Below, one piece after another: positions 5,985 through 6,419 of a stretch of 6,419 bases of DNA (positions are counted from its first letter, which is position 1; each line of letters opens with the position of its first letter). The stretch covers positions 1-6,419 of the forward strand of contig SKWB01000063.1 in assembly GCA_007129135.1 (NCBI GenBank), read 5' to 3'. Both the position numbers and the translations under genes were made by a program. This DNA is from Halococcaceae archaeon (lineage in GTDB: Archaea > Halobacteriota > Halobacteria > Halobacteriales > Halalkalicoccaceae). The notes under the pieces were generated by a model. The model searched no databases. It was not told the DNA's origin and saw only the letters and a program-made list of their open reading frames with translations.

Positions 5985-6188
5985 ATGCTCGATCGGGTCG
6001 GACTCGAGAGGCGCGACGGGAGGAACCTGCTCGTCGCCGTCGGGATCATGACGCTCCTGTTCTTCGTCTTCCTCGACGGGACGGCCGTCGAGCGGGCGGC
6101 TGCCGCCGCGGTCGGCGGACTCGTCAGCGGCGTCGCGTTCGTCGCCGTCACGCTCGTGATCAACGCCTACAAGCCGGATCACTGGTGA
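5985..6188 (+). CDS. Very small two-helix membrane protein of unknown function
   Basis: 67 residues. A charged N-terminus (MLDRVGLERRDGRN) precedes two hydrophobic helices, near 14-30 and 36-59, separated by the short turn DGTAVER. The protein ends in the polar tail NAYKPDHW. No recognised domain. The ATG at 5985 is the only start codon near the first helix; there is no Shine-Dalgarno, consistent with a leaderless mRNA. High-GC DNA gives many false frames. Support for this one comes from its position in a 322-base stretch with no competing gene, its same orientation as the neighbour, its coherent two-helix pattern, and the stop right after a typical C-terminal tail. Confidence 0.7.
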   Translation: MLDRVGLERRDGRNLLVAVGIMTLLFFVFLDGTAVERAAAAAVGGLVSGVAFVAVTLVINAYKPDHW

Positions 6189-6225
6189 GGACCCGGGGCG
6201 CCGTCCTTTCGCTCTCCGGCCACAG

Positions 6226-6234
6226 GTTGATACG
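6226..6234 (+). promoter_or_regulatory. Weak TATA-like box for the right-edge gene
   Basis: GTTGATACG lies in a GC-rich spacer, centred about 27 bases before the ATG at 6257, the position expected for a leaderless haloarchaeal transcript. The match to consensus is weak and it is called mainly on spacing. Confidence 0.3.
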
Positions 6235-6256
6235 CCGGGCTCCGGTAACGGCCCAC

Positions 6257-6419
6257 ATGAGCACCGACGAGGGGCCGACGGTCGGCGATTCGGAGGGAAT
6301 CGGCATCGAGAGCGTCGAAGACGGGCAGTTCGACTTCTCCCTGACGGGACCGGAGAGAGGCGAGTTCGGGTTCGATGCGGCCGAGGTACAGGAGATCCGC
6401 GACCTGCTCGATCGAACGC
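6257..6419 (+). CDS. Unrecognised acidic protein, N-terminal 54 residues (cut by window edge)
   Basis: An open frame from the ATG at 6257 runs off the right edge. The visible part (MSTDEGPTVGDSEG..., then GQFDFSLTGPERGEFGFDA and a probable helix EVQEIRDLLDRT) is acidic and polar, without a signal peptide or membrane segment. This is typical of a cytoplasmic haloarchaeal protein. I do not recognise the family, and too little is visible to suggest a role. The start has no Shine-Dalgarno but has a weak TATA-like box at leaderless spacing. The amino-acid composition supports real coding over a shadow frame. Confidence 0.65.
   Translation, partial: MSTDEGPTVGDSEGIGIESVEDGQFDFSLTGPERGEFGFDAAEVQEIRDLLDRT

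Noticed and set aside
1..6419. CRISPR array, insertion sequence, defence system or integrase
   Set aside because: No regularly spaced repeats apart from the in-frame 36-base units of the stress gene, no transposase or nuclease motif, and no target-site duplications were seen.

Overview
The window is from a haloarchaeon (class Halobacteria). The DNA is very GC-rich, with long open frames on both strands. The proteins are acidic and poor in lysine, intergenic regions are short with archaeal BRE/TATA-like boxes, and the glycerol genes match the haloarchaeal glpABC / glpK-glpX arrangement as I recall it from Haloferax. The genus cannot be fixed from the sequence alone.

Layout. Positions 1-2043, minus strand: the start of a glycerol-3-phosphate (G3P) dehydrogenase operon, with glpA complete and glpB cut by the left edge. 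glpC would be expected further left. Positions 2044-2254: a divergent control region with TATA-like boxes, a perfect inverted hexamer and two smaller inverted repeats. Positions 2255-4754, plus strand: glycerol kinase glpK followed after 7 bases by a polytopic membrane protein (called glpX in haloarchaea), closed by a hairpin plus T-run terminator at 4757-4781. Positions 4782-4885: a convergent spacer holding a sizeable imperfect hairpin. Positions 4886-5422, minus strand: a UspA-fold universal stress protein carrying an unusual 3 x 12-residue tandem repeat. Positions 5533-6188, plus strand: two small unrecognised membrane proteins (about four and two membrane segments). Positions 6257-6419: the N-terminus of an unrecognised acidic protein cut by the right edge.

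How the genes work together. Glycerol, abundant in salterns because Dunaliella makes it, would enter the cell, be phosphorylated by GlpK to sn-glycerol-3-phosphate, and be oxidised at the membrane by GlpABC to dihydroxyacetone phosphate, with electrons going to quinone. The two halves of the pathway are divergently transcribed from one short control region, which suits joint induction. The membrane protein after glpK is the natural candidate for the uptake step. It is not an aquaglyceroporin by motif, and by eye it appears to be an internal duplication. I regard this protein, the inverted hexamer and the USP repeat insert as the most interesting items here. The genes right of 4886 have no visible link to glycerol.
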